A DNA stretch of 64,000 nucleotides from Shewanella seohaensis (GCF_025449215.1 NZ_CP104900.1:1116001-1180000); one strand, 5' to 3'; shown: positions 1 through 10,094, counted from the stretch's first letter. Notes: generated from the letters alone by a model not told the origin. Program-made: numbers and translations.

Positions 1-242
1 TCTGTAAGGACACGCGTTTGGCCCGTGGTGAAGAGCCTGCCTGTGTGACTGTGTGTCCGACCGATGCTTTAGTCTTTGGCGATGCCAACGATCCACTGAG
101 TGAGGTGGCTATGCTACTCAACACTAAGATCACTTACCAAGATAAGACCCATTTAGGCACTCAGCCTAGGGTATATCGCGTTCCTACCAAAAGAGGGGGA
201 TTTGATTATGAACAATACTTGGGGCGATATGGCGCAATATGA
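1..242 (+). CDS. psrB: Polysulfide/thiosulfate reductase iron-sulfur subunit PsrB/PhsB (3' end only)
   Basis: This is the C-terminal part of a ferredoxin-like electron-transfer subunit, read in the frame that starts at base 3. The fragment begins Cys-Lys-Asp and contains the late 4Fe-4S motif ACVTVCPTDAL, typical of the B subunit of molybdopterin oxidoreductases (DMSO reductase, Psr, Phs). In this family the subunit carries electrons between the membrane quinol-oxidising NrfD subunit and the periplasmic catalytic A subunit. Its stop codon lies inside the next gene, which starts at 208, a 35-base overlap that points to one operon. The catalytic subunit should lie to the left of the window. The choice of psr over phs or another substrate is inferred from the Shewanella-like context. 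Confidence 0.72.
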   Translation, partial: CKDTRLARGEEPACVTVCPTDALVFGDANDPLSEVAMLLNTKITYQDKTHLGTQPRVYRVPTKRGGFDYEQYLGRYGAI

Positions 243-1151
243 TCCCGTCACTTGGCATTGGATCATCGCCGTGTATCTGTTTATGGCGGGTTTATCCGCC
301 GGAAGTTTGCTGATTGGCATTGGCCTGCGTTGGTTTAATAAGGAGCAAGCGCAGGGGGAGACGAGTATTCTCAAGGCCGCGGCGATTATTGGTCCAGTGG
401 CCATTTGTCTAGGCTTGGCATGTTTAGTGTTTGATTTAACGAAGCCTTTCCACTTCTGGCTGATTTTAATCAACTATAACTTCCAGTCCGTAATGGCGAT
501 TGGGGTGTTAGCACTACTGGCTTACTCCCCTTGGCATTTGCCTACGCGATTCTTGTGTTGCGTGATGAACTGCCAAAGTGGGGCTTAGGTTTCCTCGTGC
601 CTATCGCTAAGCTGCTGATGCCCTTTAGAAAGTTGATTGAAGTACTGCTGTTTATCCTCGCCATTGGCGTGGGGGCTTACACTGGCTTCTTAATTTCGGC
701 TATGAATGCCTATCCGATGTTGAACACTGCGGTATTGCCAGCGCTGTTTTTAGTCTCTGGTTTATCGGCGGGCGCGGCGGCTAATGCGGTGCTGGCGCTG
801 GTGATGTTCAAGACCGATAGCCACGACAAGACCTTAGCCAAAATGCATGGCTTAGAGCTGCCAGTGATGGCAATCGAAATCATGTTCCTGTTTATGTTGT
901 TCTGCGCCTTGTACTTTAAGGGCGGAGCGGCGGCTGCGGCGCTGGCATCACTCACCTCTGGCGTGTGGGCGAGCGTATTTTGGATTGGCGTGGTCGGGAT
1001 TGGTTTTGGTATTCCGCTGTTGTTTATGCTGCTTCCCACCGCGACTCGCCACACTAAGGGCGCGATGATCATGGTGGCCTGCGCCAGCTTAACCGGCGTG
1101 TTAGCACTGAGACACTTTATTGTGTATGCGGGACAAAGCTATCTAAGTTAG
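208..1151 (+). pseudogene. psrC: NrfD-family quinol-oxidising membrane subunit PsrC (frameshifted as read)
   Basis: A multi-spanning NrfD/PsrC-type membrane anchor that would pass quinol electrons to PsrB. The start is ATG 208, nine bases after a strong GAGGGGG ribosome site; the alternative ATG at 229 has none. Reading frame 1 runs to residue LALLAYSP and then goes out of frame. The protein resumes at base 531 with LAFAYAILVLRDELPKWG and runs to the stop at 1151. The break is at the C run 527-530. Five C instead of four would give one continuous protein of about 314 residues, the usual PsrC size, with about eight hydrophobic segments. It is therefore either a sequencing error or a recent one-base loss. 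Confidence 0.75.
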
Positions 1152-1202
1152 AGTGCTGGTTAACGGCAATATCGATGGGATACATCACTTATCCCTGCAA
1201 GC

Positions 1203-1230
1203 AAAAAGCACCGATTAACGGTGCTTTTTT
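1203..1230. terminator. Bidirectional terminator between psrC and the TauE gene
   Basis: The stem AAAAAGCACCG / CGGTGCTTTTTT has a short AT loop and T runs on both strands. It lies between the convergent ends of psrC and the TauE-family gene. Confidence 0.85.
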
Positions 1231-1251
1231 ATGGCTGCGATTAGCAGGATT

Positions 1252-1287
1252 TTATTGCGGTAATTATTGCGGTAATTATTGCGGCAA
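1252..1287. repeat. Three tandem copies of a 12-bp unit over a stop codon
   Basis: TTATTGCGGTAA occurs twice, followed by TTATTGCGGCAA. The third copy contains the stop codon and last three codons of the TauE-family gene on the minus strand. The two outer copies lie just past the stop, so slippage here would not alter the protein. Confidence 0.85.
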
Positions 1288-2019
1288 TAGCTCAATCACA
1301 GATTTCACCGTAAGCACTAAGGCACTGATAGCGCAGAGGGCTAAGGTTGCCATCTTGGTCTTATGTTTATCCACATTCCCCACCAGTTTGCCCGCCACTA
1401 AATAGCCTAAAAACACTGAGGGCAGCAGCATGAGTGATAACCACAAATGCTTGATTTCGAGTAGGCCCGTCACCCCAAGAATGACCAGGGCTATGGTCGA
1501 GCTGAAGATAAAGAAGGCCGACAGTGCGGCGCGAAATTTGGAGGCATCCTTACCCGCCAACAAAATCGCCATCGGTGGGCCACCAATGGCGGCAATATTA
1601 CCAAAGATCCCCGAGACTACGCCCGCGCCAAACAGGGTTGCCTTATTCACGGGAAGAGTCAATTTATACAGGCTCAGCACCACGGCGACTGCCACAATGC
1701 CAGCAATCGCCAGACCAAGAATCGGCTGCGGCGCAAACAGCAGCAGGCTGGCACCGATAAAACCTCCGGGCACTCGACCGATAAGCGCGTATTGCAAGCC
1801 ATTGAATTCTAAATGGCCGCGTTCACGCAGTAGGGTGAGTAGGGCGATGGAAAAACCCATCACAATCACAGGTGCGGGCACTAATTCGGGGTCGACAATA
1901 TACAGCAACGGGCTCGCCACCACGGCAAGACCAAAGCCAATCAGACTCTGGGTGAGGGCACCTAAAAACACAATCACAGACGCAATGGCGAGCGTTTGTG
2001 GATCTATCAAGGAGAACAT
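1276..2019 (-). CDS. TauE/SafE (DUF81) family sulfite/sulfonate exporter-like permease
   Basis: A 247-residue membrane protein with about eight hydrophobic segments and glycine-rich helices, including GALTQSLIGFGLAVVASPL near the N terminus and a second half containing GGPPMAILLAGKD. These are the hallmarks of the TauE/SafE family, in which many members are thought to export sulfite, sulfoacetate or other sulfur anions, though the substrate of this one cannot be read from sequence. It lies downstream of metJ on the same strand but beyond a strong hairpin, so it is probably separately transcribed. The sulfur-reductase and methionine genes around it make a sulfur-linked role plausible but unproven. 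Confidence 0.8.
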   Translation of the reverse strand: MFSLIDPQTLAIASVIVFLGALTQSLIGFGLAVVASPLLYIVDPELVPAPVIVMGFSIALLTLLRERGHLEFNGLQYALIGRVPGGFIGASLLLFAPQPILGLAIAGIVAVAVVLSLYKLTLPVNKATLFGAGVVSGIFGNIAAIGGPPMAILLAGKDASKFRAALSAFFIFSSTIALVILGVTGLLEIKHLWLSLMLLPSVFLGYLVAGKLVGNVDKHKTKMATLALCAISALVLTVKSVIELLPQ

Positions 2020-2029
2020 AGGATTCCAT

Positions 2030-2090
2030 CAAAACAAAATAGGGATCGTTACTCTAACCCATCAGGCAAGATGAGCATTAACGATCCCTA
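2030..2090 (-). terminator. metJ terminator
   Basis: A perfect 12-bp inverted repeat, TAGGGATCGTTA (2040-2051) and TAACGATCCCTA (2079-2090), is followed on the minus strand by ATTTTGTTTT. It ends the metJ transcript ahead of the TauE-family gene. Confidence 0.7.
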
Positions 2091-2120
2091 ATGATAAGTA
2101 GGATATTGGACGCTTAAGCG

Positions 2121-2435
2121 TTACTCCATATCTTCCCACTCGATCCCCATTTCGTCCATCAACCGTTTCGCTTCGGCGGGAATGCTGTCTGGGCTATCTT
2201 TCGACAGATCGGCATCATCAGGCAGAGGCTGGCCGGTGTAGGCATGCAAAAATGCTTCACACAAGAGTTCGCTATTGGTGGCGTGGCGCAGGTTGTTCAC
2301 CTGACGACGGGTACGTTCATCCGTGAGGACTTTTAGCACTTTGAGCGGAATAGAGACAGTGATCTTCTTTACCTGCTCATTCTTCTTACCATGTTCAGCA
2401 TAGGGGCTGATGTATTCGCCATTCCACTCAGTCAT
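2121..2435 (-). CDS. metJ: Methionine repressor MetJ
   Basis: A 104-residue ribbon-helix-helix repressor, the standard MetJ length. The beta ribbon [20 protein letters not shown] and the following helices [20 protein letters not shown] are clearly MetJ. In gammaproteobacteria MetJ dimers bind tandem 8-bp AGACGTCT boxes with S-adenosylmethionine as corepressor. Such boxes lie in the 204-base gap to the divergent metB and upstream of metF, so this protein very likely controls metB-metL, metF and perhaps itself. The start is ATG with a run-in of ACAGGTGAGTCA. Confidence 0.97.
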   Translation of the reverse strand: MTEWNGEYISPYAEHGKKNEQVKKITVSIPLKVLKVLTDERTRRQVNNLRHATNSELLCEAFLHAYTGQPLPDDADLSKDSPDSIPAEAKRLMDEMGIEWEDME

Positions 2436-2545
2436 TGACTCACCTGTTATAACGCTAAATTCGGTGCAGATTTTAAACCCTTACAGATAACAGTCAAATT
2501 ATTGCTACTATTTCTTGGTAATTGCAAATAGATTTCTTTATGTTT

Positions 2546-2616
2546 GGACGTCTAAACGTCTTAACGCCTATTGACGATGCCACTGGGCTTAGGTACATTT
2601 AGACGTCCAGACATCT
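2546..2616. promoter_or_regulatory. MetJ operator (met boxes) between metJ and metB
   Basis: Two clusters of tandem 8-bp met boxes are visible. The first is GGACGTCT, AAACGTCT and TAACGCCT at 2546-2569. The second is AGACGTCC and AGACATCT at 2601-2616, close to the metB start. The consensus known from E. coli is AGACGTCT. Two clusters in a divergent gap would allow separate control of metJ and metB. Confidence 0.9.
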
Positions 2617-2639
2617 CTTTGCGAACTTAGGAGTTCCCG

Positions 2640-3821
2640 ATGACCGCAGGCAAATTAGTGACCGAACGTCAATTAGCCACATTAGCAGTGCGTCAGGGTA
2701 TCGAAAGCGATACTCAGTATGGCGCGGTGGTGCCGCCAATTTACCTGTCGACTAATTACGCCTTCGATGGTCATAAAAATCCTCGCGAATTTGATTACAG
2801 CCGTTCCGGCAATCCCACCCGCAGCATCTTAGGTGATGCCTTAGCTAAGCTGGAAAAGGGCGCAACCGGTGTGGTGACTTGCACTGGCATGGCAGCCATT
2901 ACTCTAGTCACTACCTTGCTCGGCCCCGATGACTTGCTGGTGGTGCCCCACGATTGTTACGGCGGTTCTTACCGTTTATTCACTAACTTGGCTAAAAAGG
3001 GCCAATTTAAACTGCTGGTGGTCGATCAAACCGATGCCCAAGCGCTCGAGCAAGCGATTGCCCAGCAACCTAAGATGGTGTGGATTGAAACCCCATCAAA
3101 CCCTCTGCTGCGAGTCGTCGATATCGAAGCTATCGCCAAGGCAAGCCACGCTGTAGGTGCTTTAGTGGTGGTGGACAATACTTTCCTCTCGCCCATTTTG
3201 CAGCAACCGCTGTTACTCGGTGCCGATATCGTTATCCACTCCACCACTAAGTACATCAATGGTCACAGCGATGTGGTGGGCGGCGCGGTGATCGCCAAAG
3301 ATCCTCAACTCGGTGAGACCTTACATTGGTGGTCAAACACCTTAGGCTTAACTGGGTCTGCCTTCGACAGTTATCAAACCCTGCGCGGTCTGCGTACCTT
3401 GGCCGTGCGCATTCGCGAGCATCAAAGCAATGCCCAGCGTATTCTGGACGTGCTGACGAGCAGCGCTGTAGTGAGCAAAGTGTATTACCCAGGCCTTGCG
3501 GATCACCCCGGTCATGCCATTGCCGCCAAGCAGCAAAAAGGCTTTGGCGCTATGCTGAGTTTTGAGCTTAAGGGCGGCGAGGCCGAAGTGGTCGCCTTTT
3601 TAGATGCCTTAAGTTTATTTAGCGTGGCCGAGAGCTTAGGTGGCGTTGAGAGTCTCGTGGCCGTGCCCGCGACTATGACCCACAGGGCGATGGAGCCCCA
3701 AGCGCGTTATGAAGCTGGCATTAAAGACACCCTATTACGTTTGTCGGTTGGTATTGAAGATGCCGAAGACTTAGTTGCAGATATTCAAGCAGGATTGGCC
3801 GCCGTTGCGGCTTGTCAGTAG
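2640..3821 (+). CDS. metB: Cystathionine gamma-synthase MetB
   Basis: A 393-residue PLP enzyme of the Cys/Met metabolism family. MetB joins an O-acylhomoserine (succinyl ester in this group) with cysteine to give cystathionine, the first committed transsulfuration step to methionine. The PLP lysine is K204 in STTKYINGHSDVVGG, and the family motifs YSRSGNPTR and ESLGGVESL are present. Family relatives such as cystathionine gamma-lyase share these motifs, but pairing with metL and met boxes favours MetB. The start ATG 2640 follows CTTAGGAG. The gene ends 11 bases before metL, with which it forms an operon. Confidence 0.95.
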   Translation: MTAGKLVTERQLATLAVRQGIESDTQYGAVVPPIYLSTNYAFDGHKNPREFDYSRSGNPTRSILGDALAKLEKGATGVVTCTGMAAITLVTTLLGPDDLLVVPHDCYGGSYRLFTNLAKKGQFKLLVVDQTDAQALEQAIAQQPKMVWIETPSNPLLRVVDIEAIAKASHAVGALVVVDNTFLSPILQQPLLLGADIVIHSTTKYINGHSDVVGGAVIAKDPQLGETLHWWSNTLGLTGSAFDSYQTLRGLRTLAVRIREHQSNAQRILDVLTSSAVVSKVYYPGLADHPGHAIAAKQQKGFGAMLSFELKGGEAEVVAFLDALSLFSVAESLGGVESLVAVPATMTHRAMEPQARYEAGIKDTLLRLSVGIEDAEDLVADIQAGLAAVAACQ

Positions 3822-3832
3822 AGGAATTCGAG

Positions 3833-6226
3833 ATGGCACGTTGTCACTTACATAAATTTGGTGGTTCCAGCTTAGCCGATGCCGATTGTTATCGCCGAGT
3901 CGCCCATATTCTGTTAACCCATGGTCATAGTGATGATCTGGTGGTGGTGTCTGCCGCGGGTAAAACCACTAACTTTTTATATAAATTATTGTCCCTGCGC
4001 GATAGCAACCAATTATGGCAAGAAGAGTTACAGGTTCTTATCAGCTATCAACAAGGTTTGATTGAGCAGCTGTTATCTAATGAGCAAGCGCGGGATCTAC
4101 GTGAGCGTTTAACCACGGATAAAGCTCAGTTAATCAGTCTATTATCTTTAGATTCCCGCAACGATTACCAAATTAGCCATGTGGTGAGCTTTGGTGAGCG
4201 TTGGTCGGCGCGCTTAATGGCGGCGCTGCTGCGCGAATCGGGTGTGGCCGCAAGTCATGTGGATGCCTGTTCGATTCTTGTGGCCGACGAGGCCGCCGTA
4301 CCGCAAATTCGTGTGCAAGAATCCCGCGCCAAAGTGCAAGCCTTACTGGCCGCGCATCCTAACGAGCGTTTAGTGATCACAGGTTTTATCTGTGCCAACG
4401 AGCGTGGCGATACCTTGCTATTGGGTCGCAATGGCTCTGACTTTAGCGCCAGCTTAATTGCTAGCCTTGCCGACATTGAGCGCGTAACCATTTGGACTGA
4501 CGTTGAAGGGGTATTTAACGCCGATCCGAATAAGATCAACGATGCGAAATTACTCAAGAGCATGTCCCTCGCTGAAGCCGACCGCTTGGCGCGTCTAGGT
4601 TCGCCAGTATTACATTCACGCACTTTGCAGCCGCTGTTTAACACCGAGGTGAGCCTAGCCGTACGTTCAAGCTACGCCTCCCATACCGACTTTACCCTGA
4701 TTGCGCCCCACAGTTCCTCGGCGAGTGCGCCTGTGGTGACTAACCTGAATGCCGTGGTGTTATTTGGCTTTAAGATCGCGGGCGATGTGGCCAGTCTGCT
4801 TGAGCAATTAGTCGAAGCAGGATTAACGCCACTGGCCCATTGGGTATCGGCGCATCAACGACTCGAGCTCGCTTATACCGCTGAAAACCAAAAACAAGTA
4901 CAAAAGTTATTGGATGCGCAGGCCGAAGCCCTCGGCATTAAAGATCTGCAAATTAATACCGAACTCGGTTTAGTGGCGCTTGTGAGTGCCGATGCCGAGC
5001 ATTATCGCCGCAGCTTTGCCCGTTTACTGAGCCGTGACGCTAAGCCCTTGTTCAGTGGTGACTTAAGTTTGGTGACCTTAGTGCCACAGTCGCAGGTTAA
5101 TCTGCTGACGCAAAAAGTGCATCGCCGCTGCGCCGGTCCACGTAAACGCATTGGCGTATTGCTGCTGGGTGTTGGCAATATTGGCGAGGCGTGGGTGAAG
5201 CTATTTAAGTCAGTTTCTCCCTCGTTAAATCAAGAGCTTGAAGCGCGTGTCGAGCTTGTCGGTTTGGTGAGTTCCAGCAAAGCCCTGATCAAGTCTACGG
5301 CTGTGGATTTGGAAAACTGGCAGCAGGAATTCGATGCCGAGGCAACACCTTGGCAATATGAACATTTATTCGAACAATTAGAACAACTTAACTGCGACGA
5401 ACTGATTGCATTAGACATCAGCGCCAGCGCCAGTTTGACTCTACAATACCCAGAGTTTTTCGAGCGTGGCATCCATATGGTCAGCGCGAACAAGCTTGCG
5501 GGTTCTGGCCCGCTGCCGTTCTATCGCGAGCTGAAGGAACAACTCGGTTATCGCCGTCTATTCTGGCGTTATAACGCCAGCTGCGGTGCGGGCTTACCTA
5601 TTCAGCACGCCTTAAACGATTTGCGTAACAGTGGAGATACGGTTGAGGCCGTCGGCGGGATTTTCTCTGGTACCCTGTGTTGGTTATTCGAGAAATACGA
5701 TACCAGCAAACCCTTCTCGGAATTAGTGGTTGAAGCACGTGGCCTAGGGATTACCGAACCCGATCCCCGCGACGATCTCTCTGGGCGCGACATGCAGCGC
5801 AAGCTACTGATTTTGGCCCGTGAAATCGGTCTGGAAATCGAGCTTGAGGATATTGAGCTGCGCTCCCTAGTGCCGGCTCATTTAGCGGATATTCCACTGG
5901 AGCAATTCCTTGCCCGTATCGCTGAGCTGGATGATGAATTGCAGCAACAATACGGTGCGGCGGCGGAGCAAAACAAAGTGCTGAGATATGTCGCCTCCTT
6001 GGACAATAGCGGCGCGGCCCTGAAAGCTGAGGTGGGATTACAGTGGATTGATGCGAATCATCCCTACGCTAACCTGACGCCTGGGGACAATGTGTTTGTG
6101 ATCCGCTCTGCTTTCTACCAAGGTAATCCGCTGATTATCCGTGGGCCGGGTGCGGGGCGTGAGGTAACTGCCGCAGCGGTGCAATCGGATCTGACGCAGA
6201 TCTGTCGCGATCTGCTGCAAGAGTAG
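3833..6226 (+). CDS. metL: Bifunctional aspartokinase II / homoserine dehydrogenase II MetL
   Basis: A 797-residue fusion enzyme. The N-terminal aspartokinase shows KFGGSSLAD near residue 6 and GRNGSDFSASLIA near 200. The C-terminal homoserine dehydrogenase begins near residue 435 with the NAD(P) motif GVGNIGEAW and contains NKLAGSGPLPFY. It catalyses the first and third steps from aspartate to homoserine, feeding MetB. The ATG at 3833 is preferred over the upstream TTG at 3812, because AGAGGAATTCGAG lies directly before it and the TTG would overlap metB. It is intact, without the frameshifts seen in many neighbours. Confidence 0.96.
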   Translation: MARCHLHKFGGSSLADADCYRRVAHILLTHGHSDDLVVVSAAGKTTNFLYKLLSLRDSNQLWQEELQVLISYQQGLIEQLLSNEQARDLRERLTTDKAQLISLLSLDSRNDYQISHVVSFGERWSARLMAALLRESGVAASHVDACSILVADEAAVPQIRVQESRAKVQALLAAHPNERLVITGFICANERGDTLLLGRNGSDFSASLIASLADIERVTIWTDVEGVFNADPNKINDAKLLKSMSLAEADRLARLGSPVLHSRTLQPLFNTEVSLAVRSSYASHTDFTLIAPHSSSASAPVVTNLNAVVLFGFKIAGDVASLLEQLVEAGLTPLAHWVSAHQRLELAYTAENQKQVQKLLDAQAEALGIKDLQINTELGLVALVSADAEHYRRSFARLLSRDAKPLFSGDLSLVTLVPQSQVNLLTQKVHRRCAGPRKRIGVLLLGVGNIGEAWVKLFKSVSPSLNQELEARVELVGLVSSSKALIKSTAVDLENWQQEFDAEATPWQYEHLFEQLEQLNCDELIALDISASASLTLQYPEFFERGIHMVSANKLAGSGPLPFYRELKEQLGYRRLFWRYNASCGAGLPIQHALNDLRNSGDTVEAVGGIFSGTLCWLFEKYDTSKPFSELVVEARGLGITEPDPRDDLSGRDMQRKLLILAREIGLEIELEDIELRSLVPAHLADIPLEQFLARIAELDDELQQQYGAAAEQNKVLRYVASLDNSGAALKAEVGLQWIDANHPYANLTPGDNVFVIRSAFYQGNPLIIRGPGAGREVTAAAVQSDLTQICRDLLQE

Positions 6227-6241
6227 TCATAAACCCAGACA

Positions 6242-6325
6242 CTTGAAGAACTTAGCCCCCGTATCTTCAAGCTGATTCGGGCAATATTCATAGACGTAAA
6301 GGACTCATTCGAGTCCTTTTTTTAT
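6242..6325 (+). terminator. Terminators after metL
   Basis: Two hairpins follow metL. CTTGAAGA / TCTTCAAG spans 6242-6271. A strong intrinsic terminator, AAAGGACTC ATTC GAGTCCTTTTTTT, spans 6298-6323. The rest of the 303-base gap to metF holds the metF met boxes. Confidence 0.85.
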
Positions 6326-6428
6326 TGGCGAAGATCAGGACTAAAATCAAGGTGGTCAACGAGGGATAAGAAAATGCCAAAAAGGGGGATTTTTTGGCTT
6401 GACTTAACGGCCAGTTTCTCTAGTATAT

Positions 6429-6460
6429 GGACATATAGACGTCCAAACGTCCATATGGAT
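6429..6460 (+). promoter_or_regulatory. MetJ operator upstream of metF
   Basis: Tandem 8-bp boxes GGACATAT, AGACGTCC and AAACGTCC occupy 6429-6452, with a weaker fourth unit to 6460. They lie about 70 bases before the metF start. This places metF in the same MetJ regulon as metBL. Confidence 0.9.
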
Positions 6461-6463
6461 TAA

Positions 6464-7423
<960 letters not shown>

Positions 7424-7442
7424 CGCAGTAAACATCCATAAA

Positions 7443-7474
7443 AAAACGCCGCTATTTAGCGGCGTTTTGTTTTT
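7443..7474. terminator. Terminator between metF and the MCP gene
   Basis: AAAACGCCGCTA TTT AGCGGCGTTTT is followed by GTTTTT on the plus strand. It serves the convergent ends of metF and the chemoreceptor. Confidence 0.9.
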
Positions 7475-7490
7475 GGCTAGTGACTAATTC

Positions 7491-9394
7491 CTAAATCTTA
7501 AATTGGGAGAGCAGAGTCGTTAAGCGCATTGAAAGCTGCGCGAGTTCATCCCCGCCCGCGCGGTTTGCACGGCACTTTCGGTCGCATTGGTCGCAATATC
7601 ATTAATATTATTGACGTTTTTATTAATTTCCGCCGAAACGGCGCACTGCTCATTGGCGGCGCTGGCGATTTGAATGTTCATTTGGCTGATGGTCGATACG
7701 GCTTGGGTAATGGCCTCGAGGGCAGAACCTGCCTCATGCACCAGTGATACACAACTCTGTGTGGTGGCCGTGCTGGTATTCATGCTGCTAACTGTGGCCT
7801 TGGCACTCTGTTGCAACGCCTCAATCATCTGCTGAATTTCTGTGGTTGAAGCCTGAGTTCGGCTGGCGAGGGTGCGTACCTCATCTGCCACTACGGCAAA
7901 GCCACGGCCTTGCTCTCCGGCGCGGGCGGCCTCAATCGCGGCATTGAGGGCGAGTAAATTGGTCTGATCGGCAATATTGCGGATCACCACTAATACCGAA
8001 TCAATTTGCGTGGTATTGCGCTCGAGTTCGTTAATGGCATTGGCGGCTTGGGCAATCTCATCAGCGAGCAAGCTAATGGTCGATATGACTTTTTCGACTA
8101 ATTGTTTACCCTGCTCGGTAGACTCGCTGGCATGGGTTGCAGCATCGGCGGCGTCGGTGGCATTGTGGGCGACCTCTTGCACTGTTGCCGCCATTTCGTT
8201 CATCGCGGTGGCAACCTGTTCGGTTTCGAGGTGTTGCCGATTCGCCATTTGCTGGGTTTCACGGGTGATGGCGGACATTTCCTCGGCCGATGTCGCGAGC
8301 AAACTGGTCGAGTCTGATACTTGGACCACTGTGGCGTGGATTTTCTCAGCGAAGCGGTTAAAGGCCTGAGCAAGTTGGGCCATTTCATCCTTGCTCTTCA
8401 CTTCGATACGACGGGTTAGATCGCCTTCACCTTCGGCAATATCGTTGAGTGCGTCAGTGGTTTCGGCAATTGGGCGGGTAATACTCTTAGCAATAAACCA
8501 CGCGATTGCTGTACCGATTAATAAGGCAATGATTCCTATCATGATGAGTTTTAAACGAATATCGGACATAGCTTGCTCTGAATGACTTCTGTCCAGCGCA
8601 ATATCTAACACCCCGAAGGTTTTGCCCGAATAGTCCTGTATTCCATGGCGGTAGAGTGCAAAGCTCTTGCCATTTAAATCTATGGTGCGGATAACTTCGT
8701 CGCCTTGCATAACGCTCTTAAGTTCGCTGGCGGCGCTGGTGTCTGTGGTAAACGTGCCACCGAAGGGGACAAAGCCGCCATCTTTTGGAAGCAGGAGACT
8801 GATCTCGGCCTGATAAGCATTTTTAAAATGATCGAAGAAGGTTTGGCCAAAGGACATGCCAAACTCCACTGAGCCCATGTGCTGCCCTTCGTAATTCATC
8901 GGGACTAGCCCACGGATCCCTAAGCCTTCCACGCCATATTCTAAGCCGCTAAGCGGTTGTTTTTGCGTGTTAGTTTCGACAATGGTTTTACGGATCGCGG
9001 TGAGGTCGTCGCCATATTTCTCTGGGCGGTGCAGGCGTAAAAACGAAGTGGCTGGCGGGGTGTGGAACTGGAACTGTTGCACGGCAAAATCTTGTTTAAG
9101 GCGAGTAAATAGCGGCAGTGTGCGTTGCAGTAATTCATCACGGTCGCGTGCGGCAAAGCTGCTTTGGATCTCTGGGGTTAAGGAGATTAATGTCGCCATT
9201 GCCTGTGCTCTTTGACCCGATGAGGCGATATTGGCTACTGCGGTTTCGTACAGTTTGTGCAGTTCTCGCTGCTCGGACTCGCGAATTTGGCGACTGAATT
9301 CCGATAGCACCAGTGGCATGATAAAGCTCATCACCGCAAATAGCAGTAGGCTGATCCCTAACACTATCCTAGTGCTAATGTTTAAATTCTTCAC
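7491..9394 (-). CDS. Methyl-accepting chemotaxis protein (C-terminal tail frameshifted as read)
   Basis: A transmembrane chemoreceptor. TM1 is near residues 9-30, then a Cache-like periplasmic sensor, TM2 near 283-303 ([18 protein letters not shown]), a HAMP domain, and a signalling domain with the conserved tip [44 protein letters not shown] stretch split by the hairpin. It would signal to CheA/CheW; the ligand is unknown. As read, the frame stops at 7520 after [13 protein letters not shown]. With one more C in the plus-strand run 7550-7553 it continues as [20 protein letters not shown] and ends FKI at 7491. That restored tail is typical for the family, giving about 634 residues. Confidence 0.88.
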
Positions 9395-9553
9395 AGTTAA
9401 CCTCCAAATATCCGTATGTCTGCCTAATTATCTTTTTGAATATTATAGAGATACTGCTTTTTAGATTTGAGAGCAGCTTAGCCTTTTTCAGTTGTTTTCC
9501 GTTTTTTTGTAGATTTCGTGGCAGCGTGCACAGATCTTTTTTCGTGGCGAATA

Positions 9554-9600
9554 TTTACTTAGCCTGCTAACTAAGTATAATGCTTAGCAGGCTAAGTAAA
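9554..9600. promoter_or_regulatory. Promoter and SlyA-type operator upstream of slyA
   Basis: A perfect 17-bp inverted repeat, TTTACTTAGCCTGCTAA (9554-9570) and TTAGCAGGCTAAGTAAA (9584-9600), surrounds the -10 element TATAAT at 9576-9581. Each arm itself contains a palindrome, TTAGCCTGCTAA or TTAGCAGGCTAA, differing from the published SlyA consensus TTAGCAAGCTAA only at the central bases. Autoregulation by the adjacent SlyA-type protein is the natural inference. Confidence 0.85.
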
Positions 9601-9609
9601 TGGGTAAGC

Positions 9610-10086
9610 ATGATGCAAAAAGAATTAGAGCGACTAAAGGAGTTATCCCTGGCGGAACATTTAGGCCGCTTGCACCGACTATGGCGCACCGTGGCGGATG
9701 TGGAATTAGCGCCACTCGGGTTAACTCATCCTCGTTGGACGGCATTGTGGAAGTTATTGCGTCTGGGCGACAACGTGAGCCAGAAGGTGTTGGCGGATGC
9801 GCTGGAAATTGAATTGGCTTCTTTGATGCGCACGTTAGGGCAGCTTGAGGAACAAGGTTTAGTCGAGCGTCACTGCTGCACTAAAGATAAGCGCGCTCGA
9901 ATCGTATCGCTAACGCCCGCGGGAAAGGATGTATTAAAGCAAGTCGAAGCGCGGATTATTCAAGTGCGCGCAGAGTTGTTGGCTGGGATCAGCGCCAGCG
10001 AGCTTGGTGAGTTTGAACGCATCATTAGCCTAATCAGTGATAACGCCTTAGCCAAGTTGGCTAAGAGCACAGAAATTCTTGAGTGA
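9610..10086 (+). CDS. slyA: SlyA/MarR-family transcriptional regulator
   Basis: A 158-residue winged-helix regulator. It resembles E. coli/Salmonella SlyA throughout, notably ASLMRTLGQLEEQGLVERH in the recognition helix and wing region and RAELLAGISASEL in the dimerisation helix. SlyA-type proteins repress or counter-silence target genes and release DNA on binding aromatic ligands. The start at ATG 9610 (or 9613) is preferred over the TTG at 9580, which lies inside the operator. It sits head-to-tail with an HlyD/DUF2955 export pair, matching the slyA-ydhIJK neighbourhood of enterobacteria, so those genes are the probable targets. Confidence 0.85.
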   Translation: MMQKELERLKELSLAEHLGRLHRLWRTVADVELAPLGLTHPRWTALWKLLRLGDNVSQKVLADALEIELASLMRTLGQLEEQGLVERHCCTKDKRARIVSLTPAGKDVLKQVEARIIQVRAELLAGISASELGEFERIISLISDNALAKLAKSTEILE

Positions 10087-10094
10087 GAAATAAG

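Noticed and set aside
208..1151. Programmed ribosomal frameshifting as the reason for the split genes
   Set aside because: The breaks lie at different homopolymers, lack slippery heptamers with stimulators, and affect unrelated families with no history of recoding.
1430..2074. 214-codon plus-strand frame
   Set aside because: It is antisense to the TauE/SafE gene, with a low-complexity Pro/Arg/Ala translation and no family pattern.
7977..8369. 130-codon plus-strand frame
   Set aside because: It is antisense to the Ala/Ser-rich signalling domain of the chemoreceptor.
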